A DNA stretch of 64,000 bases from Reticulitermes speratus (lineage: Eukaryota; Arthropoda; Insecta; Blattodea; Rhinotermitidae): assembly GCA_021186555.1 (NCBI GenBank), contig JAJKFL010000039.1, forward strand, positions 41,798,610 through 41,862,609, given 5' to 3'. A model generated the notes under the pieces. That model ran no database searches. It had not been told where the DNA came from and saw only the letters and a list, made by a program, of their open reading frames with translations. The translations under genes and the position numbers were made by a program. Positions within the stretch are counted from its first letter, which is position 1, and each line of letters opens with the position of its first letter. This document shows positions 34,586-46,698 of this stretch, piece after piece.

Positions 34586-36402
34586 GGCACAAGGCACAAG
34601 ACACAAGACACAAGGCACAAGCACAAGACACAAGAAACAAGGCACAAGACACAAGGTACAAGACACAAGGTACAAGACACAAGGCACAAGGCACAAGGCA
34701 CAAGGCACAAGGCACAAGACACAAGGCACAAGGCACAAGGCACAAGGCACAAGGCACAAGACACAAGGCACAAGGCACAAGACACAAGACACAAGGTACA
34801 AGGCACAAGACACAAGGCACAAGGCACAAGGCACAAGGCACAAGACACAAGGCACAAGACACAAGGCACAAGACACAAGGCACAAGACACAAGGCACAAG
34901 GCACAAGGCACAAGGCACAAGACACAAGGCACAAGACACAAGGCACAAGACACAAGGTACAAGACACAAGGCACAAGGCACAAGGCACAAGGCACAAGAC
35001 ACAAGACACAAGGCACAAGGCACAAGGCACAAGGCACAAGGCACAAGGCACAAGGCACAAGGCACAAGGTACAAGACACAAGGCACAAGGCACAAGACAC
35101 AAGGCACAAGGCACAAGACACAAGGCACAAGGCACAAGGCACAAGGCACAATACACAAGACACAAGACACAAGGCACAAGACACAAGACACAAGGTACAA
35201 GGCAAAAGGCACAAGGCACAAGGCACAATACACAAGGTACAAGACACAAGGCACAAGGCACAAGGCACAAGACACAAGGCACAAGACACAAGGCACAAGA
35301 CACAAGGTACAAGACACAAGGCACAAGGCACAAGGCACAAGACACAAGGCACAAGGCACAAGGCACAAGGCACAAGGCACAAGACACAAGGCACAAGACA
35401 CAAGGCACAAGGCACAAGACACAAGGCACAAGGCACAAGGCACAAGGCACAAGACACAAGACACAAGACACAAGGCACAAGACACAAGACACAAGGTACA
35501 AGGCACAAGACACAAGGCACAAGGCACAAGGCACAAGGTACAAGGCACAAGACACAAGGCACAAGGCACAAGGCACAAGGCACAAGGCACAAGGTACAAG
35601 GCACAAGACACAAGGTACAAGGCACAAGGCACAAGGCACAAGGCACAAGGTACAAGGCACAAGGCACAAGACACAAGGTACAAGGCACAAGGCACAAGAC
35701 ACAAGGCACAAGACACAAGGCACAAGGAACAAGACACAAAACACAAGGCACAAGGTACAAGGTACAAGGCACAAGGCACAAGACACAAGACACAAGGCAC
35801 AAGACACAAGACACAAGGTACAAGGCACAAGGCACAAGGCACAAGGCACAAGACACAAGGCACAAGGCACAAGGCACAAGGTACAAGGCACAAGGCACAA
35901 GGCACAAGGCACAAGGCACAAGACACAAGACACAAGGCACAAGACACAAGGCACAAGGCACAAGGCACAAGGCACAAGACACAAGGCACAAGGCACAAGG
36001 CACAAGGCACAAGGCACAAGGTACAAGGCACAAGACACAAGGCACAAGGCACAAGGCACAAGGTACAAGGTACAAGGCACAAGGCACAAGGCACAAGGCA
36101 CAAGACACAAGACACAAGGCACAAGACACAAGGCACAAGGCACAAGGTACAAGGCACAAGGCACAAGCCACAAGACACAAGGCACAAGGCACAAGGCACA
36201 AGGCACAAGGTACAAGGCACAAGGCACAAGCCACAAGACACAAGGCACAAGGCACAAGGCACAAGGCACAAGGTACAAGGCACAAGGCACAAGCCACAAG
36301 ACACAAGGCACAAGGCACAAGGCACAAGGCACAAGGTACAAGGCACAAGACACAAGCCACAAGGCACAAGACACAAGGCACAAGGTACAAGGCACAAGAC
36401 AC
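34586..36402. repeat. 7-bp tandem repeat (RYACAAG), about 260 copies
   Basis: Only three common units (GCACAAG, ACACAAG, GTACAAG). Near the right end a 63-bp block of nine units starting CCACAAGACACAAG repeats about four times (36165-36355). Two plus and three minus frames are open for over 600 codons, purely because of the repeat. Confidence 0.96.
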
Positions 36403-36594
36403 ATCATTTATGTATATAGGTATCCAGCCAACCTACGAACTTCGTAGTCATTCCTAAATTAAGACCTGACATCAGACGACTACCTCCGCACAGGAAGCCT
36501 TCAGCTATGAGATGCTAATAGAGTCGTAAAACAGACAGCGACACATGCAAGGTCACAATGTTACGCAATGGCTCAGACGGCTAGTCACCAGTCA

Positions 36595-36728
36595 CCAGTC
36601 ACCAGTCACTAGTCACCAGTTTCTCAGGGCGCAGATACGGGTCCAATTCTGGAGTAGCCCATATGAGATTTGTGGTAGACAAAGTGGCACTGGGGCAGGA
36701 TTTTCCCTGAATCCTTCGGTTTTACCTT
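36595..36728 (+). mobile_element. tRNA-related SINE fragment, family E
   Basis: AGATTTGTGGTAGACAAAGT and GGCACTGGGGCAGGATTTTC, as at 3.2 kb. It is preceded by a short CACCAGT repeat (36586-36620). Confidence 0.45.
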
Positions 36729-36896
36729 GATGATGATAAAGGATAATGATGATTGTCATTATCATTATCATGCAAGGGCTCTAAATAGTCCAGAAGTGTG
36801 AGCAAATAGAGAAAAAAAAAAGACAATTTTATTGTCCCGTAACGATTTGGGAATTAGTAAATTTACGGTAGGTTTTTTTCAAATGGCTCGACAGCA

Positions 36897-36952
36897 GTGC
36901 CGAGAAATATGAACGTCACAGGTTTGAGAGACTTGGCTCTGGAGAGCGTCAG
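36897..36952 (+). pseudogene. Truncated takeout/JHBP exon 3 (third copy)
   Basis: Reads VPRNMNVTGLRDLALESVR and ends AG|GTAAGG in phase 2, exactly like the 3' 56 nt of exon 3 in genes A and B; gene B has VCRNMRIRGLKDLALESMR here. The 5' 80 nt with the LDPL motif is missing. In its place is a T-run plus CAAATGGCTCGACAGC, which is the 3' end of the class-II-tRNA SINE seen at 33.9, 44.4 and 54.8 kb. The exon was apparently broken by a SINE insertion and deletion. No exons 1 or 2 of this copy were found upstream. Confidence 0.75.
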
Positions 36953-37339
36953 GTAAGGCCATCGCGACGTTACTCGTACAGGCGCTGCTCGTTCTGGTAC
37001 AGACACTCCTCCCTTACGCAGTTGTGACTACCCGAAAGGCCCGCCATCAGTCGGCAGTCGGCACACATACGGTCACCTATATACGTACACAAAAGGGAGT
37101 CCACTTGAAGTCAAAACTCCAACACACTGGAACCTGATCGGCCTCAGCATGACGGCTCCGCCGCGTGTGTTATCGCCCAGCAGTATTCTTCCGTCGCTGT
37201 CGTCTCATTGTACTTTCATTACCGCAAGGAAGAAAATGGCGCGCTTTTCAGAAACTTACCGTTTCAGTTTCTAAATTCTTTTCGGACTGCGGAAGACTGA
37301 AACAGCGCAAATAAACTGTGTAACGTTCTGACGACGGTA
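36953..37339. other. Sequence after the exon 3 relic
   Basis: Starts with a good donor (GTAAGG). No next exon is seen before FB-8. Confidence 0.45.
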
Positions 37340-37609
37340 CGTTACGTTGAGAACTGATTGGTTTGTGGACTTTGTGCGTCGTCTGGAAATATAAAATTAC
37401 GACGTTTCGGAAGCTGTATCTGCTTCCGTCCTCAAGTGTAGGGGAGGGAGACACTGTATTGGGTCCCTTAGACAGAGTTAACCTCAATCACTTGACAACC
37501 TAAGCCAGTTAAAACACAAATATATAAGTGCCTGAGACTTACTGCTTATTGATCTCTTGTCTTCCGCTGACATTTCCTGGTCTCAGGTACTTATATGGCT
37601 GTGGTTTAA

Positions 37610-39950
37610 CTGGCTTAGGTTGTCCAGTGATTGAGGTTAGCTCTGTCTAAGGGACTCAACGGAAGATTTAGTGAATGAGGTTAGCTCTATCTAAGGGACC
37701 CAAATGAAGGTCTAGTGATTGAGGTTATCGCTATCTCAGGGACCCAAAGGAAGATCTAGTGATTGAGGTTAGCTCTATCTCAGGGACCAAACGGAAGGTC
37801 TAGTGATTGAGGTTAGCTCTATCTAAGGGACCCAACGGAAGATCTAGTGATTGAGGTTATCTCTATCAAAGGGACCCAACGGAAGATCTAGTGATTGAGG
37901 TTAGCTCTATCTAAGGGACCCAAATGAATGTCTAGTGAATGAAGTTATCTCTATCTAAGGGACCCAAATGAAGGTCTAGTGATTGAGGTTATCTCTATCT
38001 AAGTGACCCAACGGAAGATCTAGTGATTGAGGTTAGCTCTATCTAAGGGACCCAAATGAAGGTCTAGTGATTGAGGTTATCTCTATCTCAGGGACCCAAC
38101 GGAAGATCTAGTGATTGAGGTTAGCTCTATCTCAGGGACCCAACGGAAGCTAGTGATTGAGGTTCTCTATCTAAGGGGACCCAACGGAAGGTCTAGTGAT
38201 TGAGGTTATCTCTATCTAAGGGACCCAAAGAAGGTCTAGTGATTGAGGTTATCTCTATCTCAGGGACCCAACGGAAGGATCTAGTGATTGAGGTTAGCTC
38301 TATCTAAGGGACCCAAATGAAGTCTATGGATTGAGGTTATCTCTATCTAAGGGACCCAAATGAAGGTCTAGTGATTGAGGTTATCTCTATTAAGGGACCC
38401 AACGGAAGGCCTAGTGATTGAGGTTATCTCTATCTAAGGGACCCAACGGAAGATATAGTGATTGAGGTTAGCTCTATCTAAGGGACCCAAATGAAGTCTA
38501 GTGATTGAGGTGATCTCTATCTAAGGGACCCAAATGAAGTTCTAGTGATTGAGGTTATCTCTATCTAAGGGACCCAACGAAGATCTAGTGATTGAGGTTA
38601 GCTCTATCTAAGGGACCCAAATGAAGGTCTAGTGATTGAGGTTATCTCTATCTCAGGGACCCAACGGAAGTCTAGTGATTGAGGTTATCTCTATCTAAGG
38701 GACCCAACGAGATCTAGTGATTGAGGTTAGCTCTATCTAAGGGACCCAAATGAAGGTCTAGTGATTGAGGTTATCTCTATCTCAGGGACCCAACGGAAGT
38801 TCTCATAGTGATTGAGGATTAGTCTCTATCTCAGGGACCCAACGGAAGGTCTAGTGATTGAGGTTCGCTCTATCTAGGGACCCAACGGAAGTCCTAGTGA
38901 TTGAGGTTATCTCTATCTAAGGGACCCAAATGAAGGTCTAGTGATTGAGGTTATCAATATCTCAGGGACCCAACGGAAGAGATCTAGGGTTGAGGTTAGC
39001 TCAAATCTAAGGGACCCAAAGGAAGGCCTAGTGATTGAGGTTATCTCTATCTAAGGACCCAAATGAAGGTCTAGTGATTGAGGTTATCTCTATCTAAGGG
39101 ACCCAACGGAAGATCTAGTGATTGAGGTTAGCTCTATCTAAGGGACCCAAATGAAGGTCAAGTGATTGAGATTATCTCTATCTAAGGGACCCAAATGAAG
39201 GTCTAGTGATTGAGGTTAGTCTCTATCTAAGGGACCCAAATGAAGGTCTAGTGATTGAGGTTACTCTATCTAAGAACCCAAATGAAGGTCTAGTGATTGA
39301 GGTTATCTCTATCTAAGGGACCCAACGGAAGATCTAGTGATTGAGGTTAGCTCTATCTAAGGGACCCAAATGAAGGTCTAGTGATTGAGGTTATCTCTAT
39401 CTCAGGACCCAAGGCGGATGATTCTAGTAGCGAAGTTGAGGTTAGCTTTATCTCAGGGACCCAACGGAAGGTCTAGTGATTGAGGTTCGCTCTATCTAGG
39501 GGACCCAACGGAAGGTCCAGTGATTGAGGTTCGCTCTATCTAGGGGACCCAAATGAAGGTCCAGTGATTGAGGTTAGCTCTATCTCAGGGACCCAACGGA
39601 AGGTCTAGTGATTAGGTTAGATCTATCTAAGGGACCCAAATGAAGGTCCAGTGATTGAGGTTAGCTCTATCTCAGGGACCCAACGGAAGGTCTAGTGATT
39701 GAGGTTAGCTCTATCTCAGGGACCCAACGGAAGGTCTAGTGATTGAGGTTCGCTCTATCTAGGGGACCCAAATGAAGGTCCAGTGATTGAGGTTAGCTCT
39801 ATCTCAGGGACCCAACGGAAGGTCTAGTGATTAGGTTAGATCTATCTAAGGGACCCAACGGAAGGTCTAGTGATTGAGGTTAGATCTACCTCAGGGACCC
39901 AACGGAAGGTCTAGTGATTGAGGTTAGCTCTATCTAAAGGCCCCAACACA
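37610..39950. repeat. 44-bp tandem repeat inside FB-8, about 53 copies
   Basis: Unit CTAGTGATTGAGGTTAGCTC TATCTAAGGGACCCAACGGAAGAT with two alternating types (AACGGAAG and AAATGAAG). Single-base losses pile up between 38.1 and 39.4 kb. Confidence 0.94.
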
Positions 39951-39967
39951 GTGTCTCCCTCCCCCTA

Positions 39968-40008
39968 CACCTGAGGACGGAAGCAGATACGGCTTCCGAA
40001 ACGTCGTG
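39968..40008 (+). ncRNA. Hammerhead-like motif in FB-8 right arm
   Basis: CAC, CTGAGGA (39971-39977), extra C, GGAAGC / GCTTCC (6 bp, loop of 7), GAAACGTC, GTG. The partner in the left arm (37396-37440, minus) has TTGAGGA, a C3-to-T change that should kill activity. Confidence 0.45.
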
Positions 40009-40177
40009 ATATTAGATTTCCGGACGATAGATAAAGCCGGAAACAAATTGGTACTCAATAAAATAGCGTAAGGAGTGTTTGTAACTTTGCTGACAGTGGT
40101 TCAGCGTGCAGGGGTTGACGTCAGCTTTTTGGATGACTGCTGATTAGTAAACCGGAAATAATCTGCAAGAAACAGTA

Positions 40178-40466
40178 TAGGTAAAGGTAAAGGTCTCCCT
40201 AGAACAGGCCATGAAGGCCCAGAAGGGGAGTAGAGGTATAGGTTTACCCTTTCTTTAACCCTGGCACTAGATAAGGGTGGGTTGTCAACTCCACGCCCAG
40301 GCCGCTTTAACCCCGCGAAAGAAACTCGGTACCAATTGTATTGGAGGCTGGGTGGGCCCCAGGGCTTATCTGGAAGGCTGCGAAAAATCTCGCCCCCACC
40401 GGGAATCAATCCCCAGGACCTTCCAGCCCGTAGCAAGTCGCTATACCGACTGAGCTATCGCGGCCC
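40178..40466 (-). mobile_element. SINE family A, full copy
   Basis: Starts GGTAAAGGTAAAGGTCTCCC and ends at the tRNA head CGACTGAGCTATCGCGGCCC. Confidence 0.75.
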
Positions 40467-40633
40467 TTAATTCGGTGCACTATCTGAGTGAATGAGACAG
40501 CAGCAAGAAATACGTCGATCGCAATATTCAGCGCCACGACAGATCGCCACAGTGCAAGCGCAGAACAAAAGCCAGAATCTTTGACACTTCAAAGTTCTTG
40601 TCATAAAACATAAACTTCACTGCGGAAACTCAC

Positions 40634-40681
40634 AACAAACAAACAAACAAACAAACAAACAAACAAACAAACAAACAAACA
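40634..40681. repeat. (AAAC)n microsatellite
   Basis: About 12 copies of AAAC. Confidence 0.92.
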
Positions 40682-40904
40682 ACATCCAATACAAATGATT
40701 AGCGCTGACAGATGTGGATCGGTCAGCAACATCAGATTAACAATACAACTTAGCAAGTTGACACAAACAGACCGACCTCATAATGACATATGTCGCTGTT
40801 GTGATGTCAGGTCACTATATACCTGGATCGACGGTTCTTATTGTGGGAGTAATTATATGACTTAACGGGACATCGGAATGAACGTTATTACTATTATTAT
40901 TATC

Positions 40905-40937
40905 AGTAGTAGTAGTTAGTAGTAGTAGTAGTAGTAT

Positions 40938-40986
<49 letters not shown>
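40905..40986. repeat. (AGT)n microsatellite
   Basis: About 27 copies of AGT with one break; it directly precedes a SINE head. Confidence 0.9.
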
Positions 40987-41265
40987 CCGGATAATGCAGC
41001 GGTATAGCGACTCGCTACGGGACTGGACGGTCCGGGGATCGAATCCCGGTGGTGGCGAGATTTTTCGCAGCTCGTCCAGACCGGCCCTGGGGCCCACCCA
41101 GCCTTCTATACAATGGGTACTCGGTCTCTTTCCCGGAGGTAAAGCGGCCGGGGCGTGGAGTTGACCACCCACCCCCATCTAGTGCCAGGGTTAAAGAAAC
41201 AGTAGAGCTATACCTCTACTCCGCCTTGGGCTTCGTGGCCTGTTCTAGGGTGACCTTTACCTTTA
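40985..41265 (+). mobile_element. SINE family A, full copy
   Basis: The head is directly preceded by an (AGT)n microsatellite and the TTTACC tail is followed by (ATT)n. Box B GGGATCGAATCCC is intact. Confidence 0.75.
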
Positions 41266-41359
41266 TCATATTATTATTATTATTATTATTATTATTGTAG
41301 TTCGTGTTTCATTCAAAAACTCTCCTCCCGCTAGATACGCAACACCATAAGAATTGCTA

Positions 41360-44300
41360 TGTATGGTGTTATGGTGTGCATGGTGTGCATGGTGTGCATG
41401 GTTCAGTCGTTGACATAGTTTTTAACAAATCAAATCCGTACTCCTACACCGATACACATTACGCTGTCATATTCCCTGCACCACGGCTATCACTGTATCA
41501 GTGGTTCATTGCTATGTATGGTGTGCATGGTGTGCATGGTGTGCATGTGTGCATGTCGTTGACATAGTTTTTACAAATCAAATCCGTACTCCTACACAGA
41601 TACACATTACGCTGTCATATTCCCTGCACCACGGCTATCACTGTATCAGTGGTTCATTGCTATGTATGGTGTGCATGGTGTGCATGGTGTGCATGGTCGT
41701 TGACATAGTTTTTACAAATCAAATCCGTACTCCTACACCGATACACATTACGCTGTCATATTCCCTGCACCACGGCTATCACTGTATCAGTGGTTCAGTT
41801 CAGTTGGTATGTTGCATGGTGTGCATGGTGTGCATGGTCGTTGACATAGTTTTTACAAATCAAATCCGTACTCCTACACAGATACACATTACGCTGTCAT
41901 ATTCCCTGCACCACGGATATCACTGTATCAGTGGTTCATTGCTATGTAGGTTGCATGGTGTGCATGGTGTGCATGGTGTGCATGGTCGTTGACATAGTTT
42001 TTTACAAATCAAATCCGTACTCCTACACAGATACACATTACGCTGTCATATTCCCTGCACCACGGCTATCACTGTATCAGTGGTTCATTGCTATGTATGG
42101 TGTGCATGGTGTGCATGGTTCATGCGTTGACATAGTTTTTACAAATCAAATCCGTACTCCTACACAGATACACATTACGCTGTCATATTCCTGCACCACG
42201 GCTATCACTGTATCAGTGGTTCATTGCTATGTATGGTGTGCATGGTGTGCATAGGTCGTTGACACAGTTTTTACAAATCAAATCAGTACTCCTACACAGA
42301 TAACACATTACGCTGTCATATTCCCTGCACCACGGCTATCACTGTATCAGTGGTTCATTGCTATGTATGGTGTGCATGGTGCTGGTGTGCATGGTCGTTG
42401 ACACAGTTTTTACAAATCAAATCCAGTACTCCTACACAGATACACATTACGCTGTCATATTCCCTGCACCACGGCTATCACTGTATAAGTGGTTCATTGC
42501 TATGTATGGTGTGCATGGTGTGCATGGTGTGCATGGTCGTTGACACAGTTTTTGACAAATCAAATCCGTACTCCTACACAGATAAACATTACGCTGTCAT
42601 GTTCCCTGCACCACGGCTATCACTGTATACAGTGGTTCATTGCTATGTATGGTGTGCATGGTGTGCATGGTCGTTGACATCATTTTTACAAATCAAATCA
42701 GTACTCCTACACAGATAAACATTACGCTGTCATATTCCCTGCACCACGGCTATCACTGTATCAGTGGTTCATTGCTATGTATGGTGTGCATGTGTGTGCA
42801 TGGTCGTTGACAAATTTTTACAAATCAAATCAGTACTCCTACACAGATAAACATTACGCTGTCATATTCCCTGCACCACGGCTATCACTGTATCAGTGGT
42901 TCATTGCTATGTATGGTGTGCATGGTGTGCATGTGATGTCGTTGTCACAGTTTTTACAAATCAAATCAGTACTCCTACACAGATACACATTACGCTGTCA
43001 TATTCCCTGCACCACGGCTATCACTGTATAAGTGGTTCATTGCTATGTATGGTGTGCATGGTGTGCATGTGGCATGTCGTTGACACAGTTTTTACAAATC
43101 AAATCCGTACTCCTACACAGATACACATTACGCTGTCATATTCCCTGCACCACGGCTATCACTGTATCAGTGGTTCATTGCTATGTATGGTGTGCATGGT
43201 GTGCATGTGCATGTCGTTGACATAGTTTTTACAAATCAAATCCGTACTCCTACACAGATACACATTAACGCTGTCATATTCCCTGCACCACGGCTATCAC
43301 TGTATCAGTGGTTCATTGCTATGTATGGTGTGCATGGTGTGCATGGTGTGCATGTGTGCATGCGTTGACATATTTTTACAAATCAAATCCGTACTCCTAC
43401 ACAGATACACATTACGCTGTCATATTCCCTGCACCACGGCTATCACTGATCATGTTCATTGCTATGTTCATGGTGTGCATGGTGTGCATGGTGTGCATGG
43501 TGTGCATGGTCGTTGACATAGTTTTTACAAATCAAATCCGTACTCCTACACAGATACACATTACGCTGTCATATTCCCTGCACCACGGCTATCACTGTAT
43601 CAGTGGTTCATTGCATTATGGTATGGTGTGCATGGTGTGCATGTGTGCTAGTGTGCATGTCTTACAAGTTTTACAAATCAAATCCGTACTCCTACACAGA
43701 TACACATTACGCTGTCATATTCCCTGCACCACGGCTATCACTGTATCAGTGGTTCATTGCTATGTATGGTGTGCATGGTGTGCATGGTGCATTGGCATGT
43801 GTTGACATAGTTTTTACAAATCAAATCCGTACTCCTACACAGATACACATTACGCTGTCATATTCCCTGCACCACGGCTATCACTGTATCAGTGGTTCAT
43901 TGCATTATGGTTGCATGGTGTGCATGGTGTGCATGGTCGTTGACACAATTTTTACAAATCAAATCCGTACTCCTACACAGATACACATTACGCTGTCATA
44001 TTCCCTGCACCACGGCTATCACTGTATCAGTGGTTCATTGCTATGTATGGTGTGCATGGTGTGCATGGCCTGTTGACACTAGTTTTTACAAATCAAATCA
44101 GTACTCCTACACAGATATACATTACGCTGTCATATTCCCTGCACCATGGCTATCACTGTATCAGTGGTTCATTGCTATGTATGGTGTGCATGGTATGCAT
44201 GGTGTGCATGGTCGTTGACACAGTTTTTTCAAATCAAATCAGTACTCCTACACAGATACACATATTCCCTGCACCACGGCTATCACTGTATTAGTGGTTC
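41360..44300. repeat. Nested ~140-bp tandem repeat, about 21 copies
   Basis: Each unit has a fixed part (TTTTTACAAATCAAATCCGT ... CACGGCTATCACTGTATCAG) and an inner run of one to four GTGTGCATG 9-mers, so length varies between about 125 and 155 bp. Frames such as MVHCYVWCAWCAW come from the 9-mer and are not genes. Confidence 0.95.
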
Positions 44301-44419
44301 ATTCAACTCGATGTTTTGCACTTCGTGTCCTTTCACTGACCTACGACACTTTATCACCAGACAGCAGGTCACTAGTGCGTTGCAACTTGATATAGAACAT
44401 CAGTACTTCATATTATACA

Positions 44420-44685
44420 TTATCTTTTCCAATGGCTCGACAGCCCCTTAGGGGCCTAGGCCGCCTCATTGTCCGAGGCTTCACGATCACACACTTTTTA
44501 AACACACCACACTCGGTAGGACTCCTCTGGACGAGGGATCAGCCCGTCGCAGAGACCTCTACCTGATAAGACACAACAATCACATCAGACAGACATCCAT
44601 GCCATAGGCGGGATTCGAACCCGCAATCCCAGGAAGCGAGCGGCCGTAGACCCACGCCTTAGACCGCGCGGCCAGTGGGATCGGC
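44420..44685 (-). mobile_element. SINE family V, full copy
   Basis: Same ends as the copy at 33.9 kb; it sits between the ~140-bp and 62-bp arrays. Confidence 0.75.
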
Positions 44686-44756
44686 ATTGCACATATTATA
44701 TATGCATAATATCTCTTACGAGTGGAATACAAACTTCGGGTACCATAGCCGGGGGT

Positions 44757-45478
44757 CTCCACCGTACAGAACTAGAGGTGATTTGCAATACAGGTGTTTG
44801 GAGACAGATTTGGGGGGTCTCCACCGTACAGAACTAGAGGTGATTTGCAATACAGATGTTTGAACAGATTTGGTGGTTCTCCAACGTACAGAACTAGAGG
44901 TGATTTGCAATACAGATGTTTGGAGACAGATTTGGGGGTCTCCACCGTACAGAACTAGAGGTGATTTGCAATACAGATGTTTGGAGACAGATTTGGGGGG
45001 TCTCCACCGTACAGAACTAGAGGTGATTTGCAATACAGATGTTTGAACAGATTTGGTGGTTCTCCAACGTACAGAACTAGAGGTGATTTGCAATACAGAT
45101 GTTTGGAGACAGATTTGGGGGTCTCCACCGTACAGAACTAGAGGTGATTTGCAATACAGATGTTTGAACAGATTTGGTGGTTCTCCAACGTACAGAACTA
45201 GAGGTGATTTGCAATACAGATGTTTGGAGACAGATTTGGGGGGTCTCCACCGTACATAACTAGAGGTGATTTGCAATACAGATGTTTGGAGACAGATTTG
45301 GGGGTTGTCCAACTTTCAGAACTAGAGGTGATTTGCAATACAGATGTTTGGAGACAGATTTGCGGGGTCTCCATCGTACAGAACTAGAGGTGATTTGCAA
45401 TACAGATGTTTGGAGACAGATTTGCGGGGTCTCCACCGTACAGAACTAGAGGTGATTTGAAATACAGATGTTTGGAGT
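44757..45478. repeat. 60/62-bp tandem repeat, about 12 copies
   Basis: Two alternating types: GGAGACAGATTTGGGGGGTC... and GAACAGATTTGGTGGTTCTC..., both followed by AGAACTAGAGGTGATTTGCA. It runs into a (TA)n stretch. Confidence 0.94.
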
Positions 45479-45511
45479 CATATATATATATATATATATA
45501 ATATATATATA
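45478..45511. repeat. (TA)n microsatellites
   Basis: Short TA run here; similar runs lie at 17149-17177 and 22226-22257. A (GAAA)n run is at 47537-47563 and an (ATT)n run at 41271-41297. Confidence 0.85.
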
Positions 45512-45669
45512 CCTTACGTTTTATGTATTCACACACCATATTATAATATAATACATAATTTAAATTATATAAATTATTGGTGGTATATAGCGACTGCTGC
45601 TGTAAATAACAAATGTACATATTGCCATTCAATGACATACTGCACGCTGCGCAAGTCTGTGGAAATTGA

Positions 45670-45710
45670 CTCCCTGATGATGGCTACGATGGTCAGCCGA
45701 AACATGTAAG
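45670..45710 (+). ncRNA. Hammerhead-like motif, solitary arm FB-9
   Basis: CTGATGA (45674-45680), extra T, stem II GGCT / AGCC, GAAACATGTA. Stem I pairs weakly. The surrounding 45640-45745 has no inverted partner. Confidence 0.35.
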
Positions 45711-46012
45711 GTTATTGTGCAGTGTTTGGTAACAATAACACGCTCATCAGTATTACTTAAGGAACTGCATCGTATTCCTTCACCATGTTGCTACGTTCAA
45801 CAAAGTTCACAATTTCAACTAACGCAGCCCTGCAATTCTTAAAGCTACTCTCAGGCTGCTAACAAACCGACGGCAAACACGGAACTTAACTGGACTGTGT
45901 TAACGAGGCTACACAGTCAGCCCTTAAACTTACCAAATGTCCTTGTTTAATAGCTGAGTTCTGCCACTTTTTTTCGGGCTTTTCTTTAATTTCTCATCTT
46001 GTGTTGGTTTTG

Positions 46013-46622
46013 AGTCCTTGTGTTGTATTTGAGTCCTTGTGTTGTATTTGAGTCCTTGTGTTGTATTTGAGTCCTTGAGCTGTATTTGAGTCCTTGTGTT
46101 GTATTTGAGTCCTTGTGTTGTATTTGAGTCCTTGTGCTGTATTTGAGTCCTTGAGCTGTATTTGAGTCCTTGTGTTGTATATGAATCCTTGTGCTGTATT
46201 TGAGTCCTTGTGCTGTATTTGAGTCCTTTTGTTGTATCTGAGTCCTTGTGTTGTATTTGAGTCCTTGTGTTGTATTTGAGTCCTTGTGCTGTATTTGAGT
46301 CCTTGTGCTGTATTTGAGTCCTTGTGTTGTATTTGAGTCCTTGTGCTGTATTTGAGTCCTTGTGCTGTATTTGAGTCCTTGTGTTGTATTTGAGTCCTTG
46401 TGTACTGGATATAGTCCTGCGGTGTATTGAGTTTGTGTGATTTGAGTCCTTTCGTATTAGTCCTTGTGCTGTATTTGAGTCCTTGTGTTGTATTTGAGTC
46501 CTTGTGTTGTATTTGAGTCCTTGTGTTGTATTTGAGTCCTTGTGCTGTATTTGAGTCATTTTGCTGTATTTGAGTCCTTGTATTGTATTTGAGTCCTTGT
46601 GTTGTATTTGAGTCCTTGTGTT
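46013..46622. repeat. 19-bp tandem repeat, about 32 copies
   Basis: Unit TTGAGTCCTTGTGTTGTAT, with CTGTAT variants. A scrambled patch lies at 46395-46460. The right edge coincides with the break in the exon 4 relic. Confidence 0.94.
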
Positions 46623-46698
46623 ACTGGGAAATACAAAGTCAGCGGCAAAATGGTGGAACATTATATATCTGGCAACGGGAAGTTCATCGCAACCCTTC
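46623..46698 (+). pseudogene. Truncated takeout/JHBP exon 4 (third copy)
   Basis: Reads TGKYKVSGKMVEHYISGNGK then FIATL and ends C|GTAAGT in phase 1, as in exon 4 of gene B, with which it shares VEHYISGNG almost base for base. The 5' 58 nt of the exon are gone and the boundary falls exactly at the end of the 19-bp minisatellite. It may belong to the same broken paralogue as 36897-36952, with no exon 5 or 6 before gene B starts about 490 bp downstream. Confidence 0.75.

Larger units (their letters stand above)
37340..40065. mobile_element. Foldback element FB-8 containing a 44-bp minisatellite
   Basis: FB-1-type arms at 37345-37450 and about 39945-40060 (GTGGACTTTGTGCGTCGTC / GACGATAGATAAAGCC; CACTGTATTGGG / CACAGTGTC). 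The inner palindrome (CAACCTAAGCCAGTTAAA near 37495 and its complement near 37605) shows the true centre. The array lies wholly to the right of it, so the right arm was expanded. The unit is related in reverse to the FB-5 unit. Confidence 0.75.

Noticed and set aside
34586..36402. Telomere-like repeat
   Set aside because: Insect telomeres are (TTAGG)n; the 7-bp RYACAAG unit does not match on either strand.
34553..36457. Five overlapping open frames of more than 600 codons (KAQGTRH- and LCLVPCA-type repeats)
   Set aside because: They arise only because a 7-bp unit has no stop in those frames; no start context, splice sites or domain.
44716..45312. 198-codon minus frame with 20-residue repeats
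   Set aside because: Made by the 60/62-bp array.
45930..46661. 243-codon minus frame rich in THKDSNT repeats
   Set aside because: Made by the 19-bp array; a stop-free repeat is not evidence for a gene.
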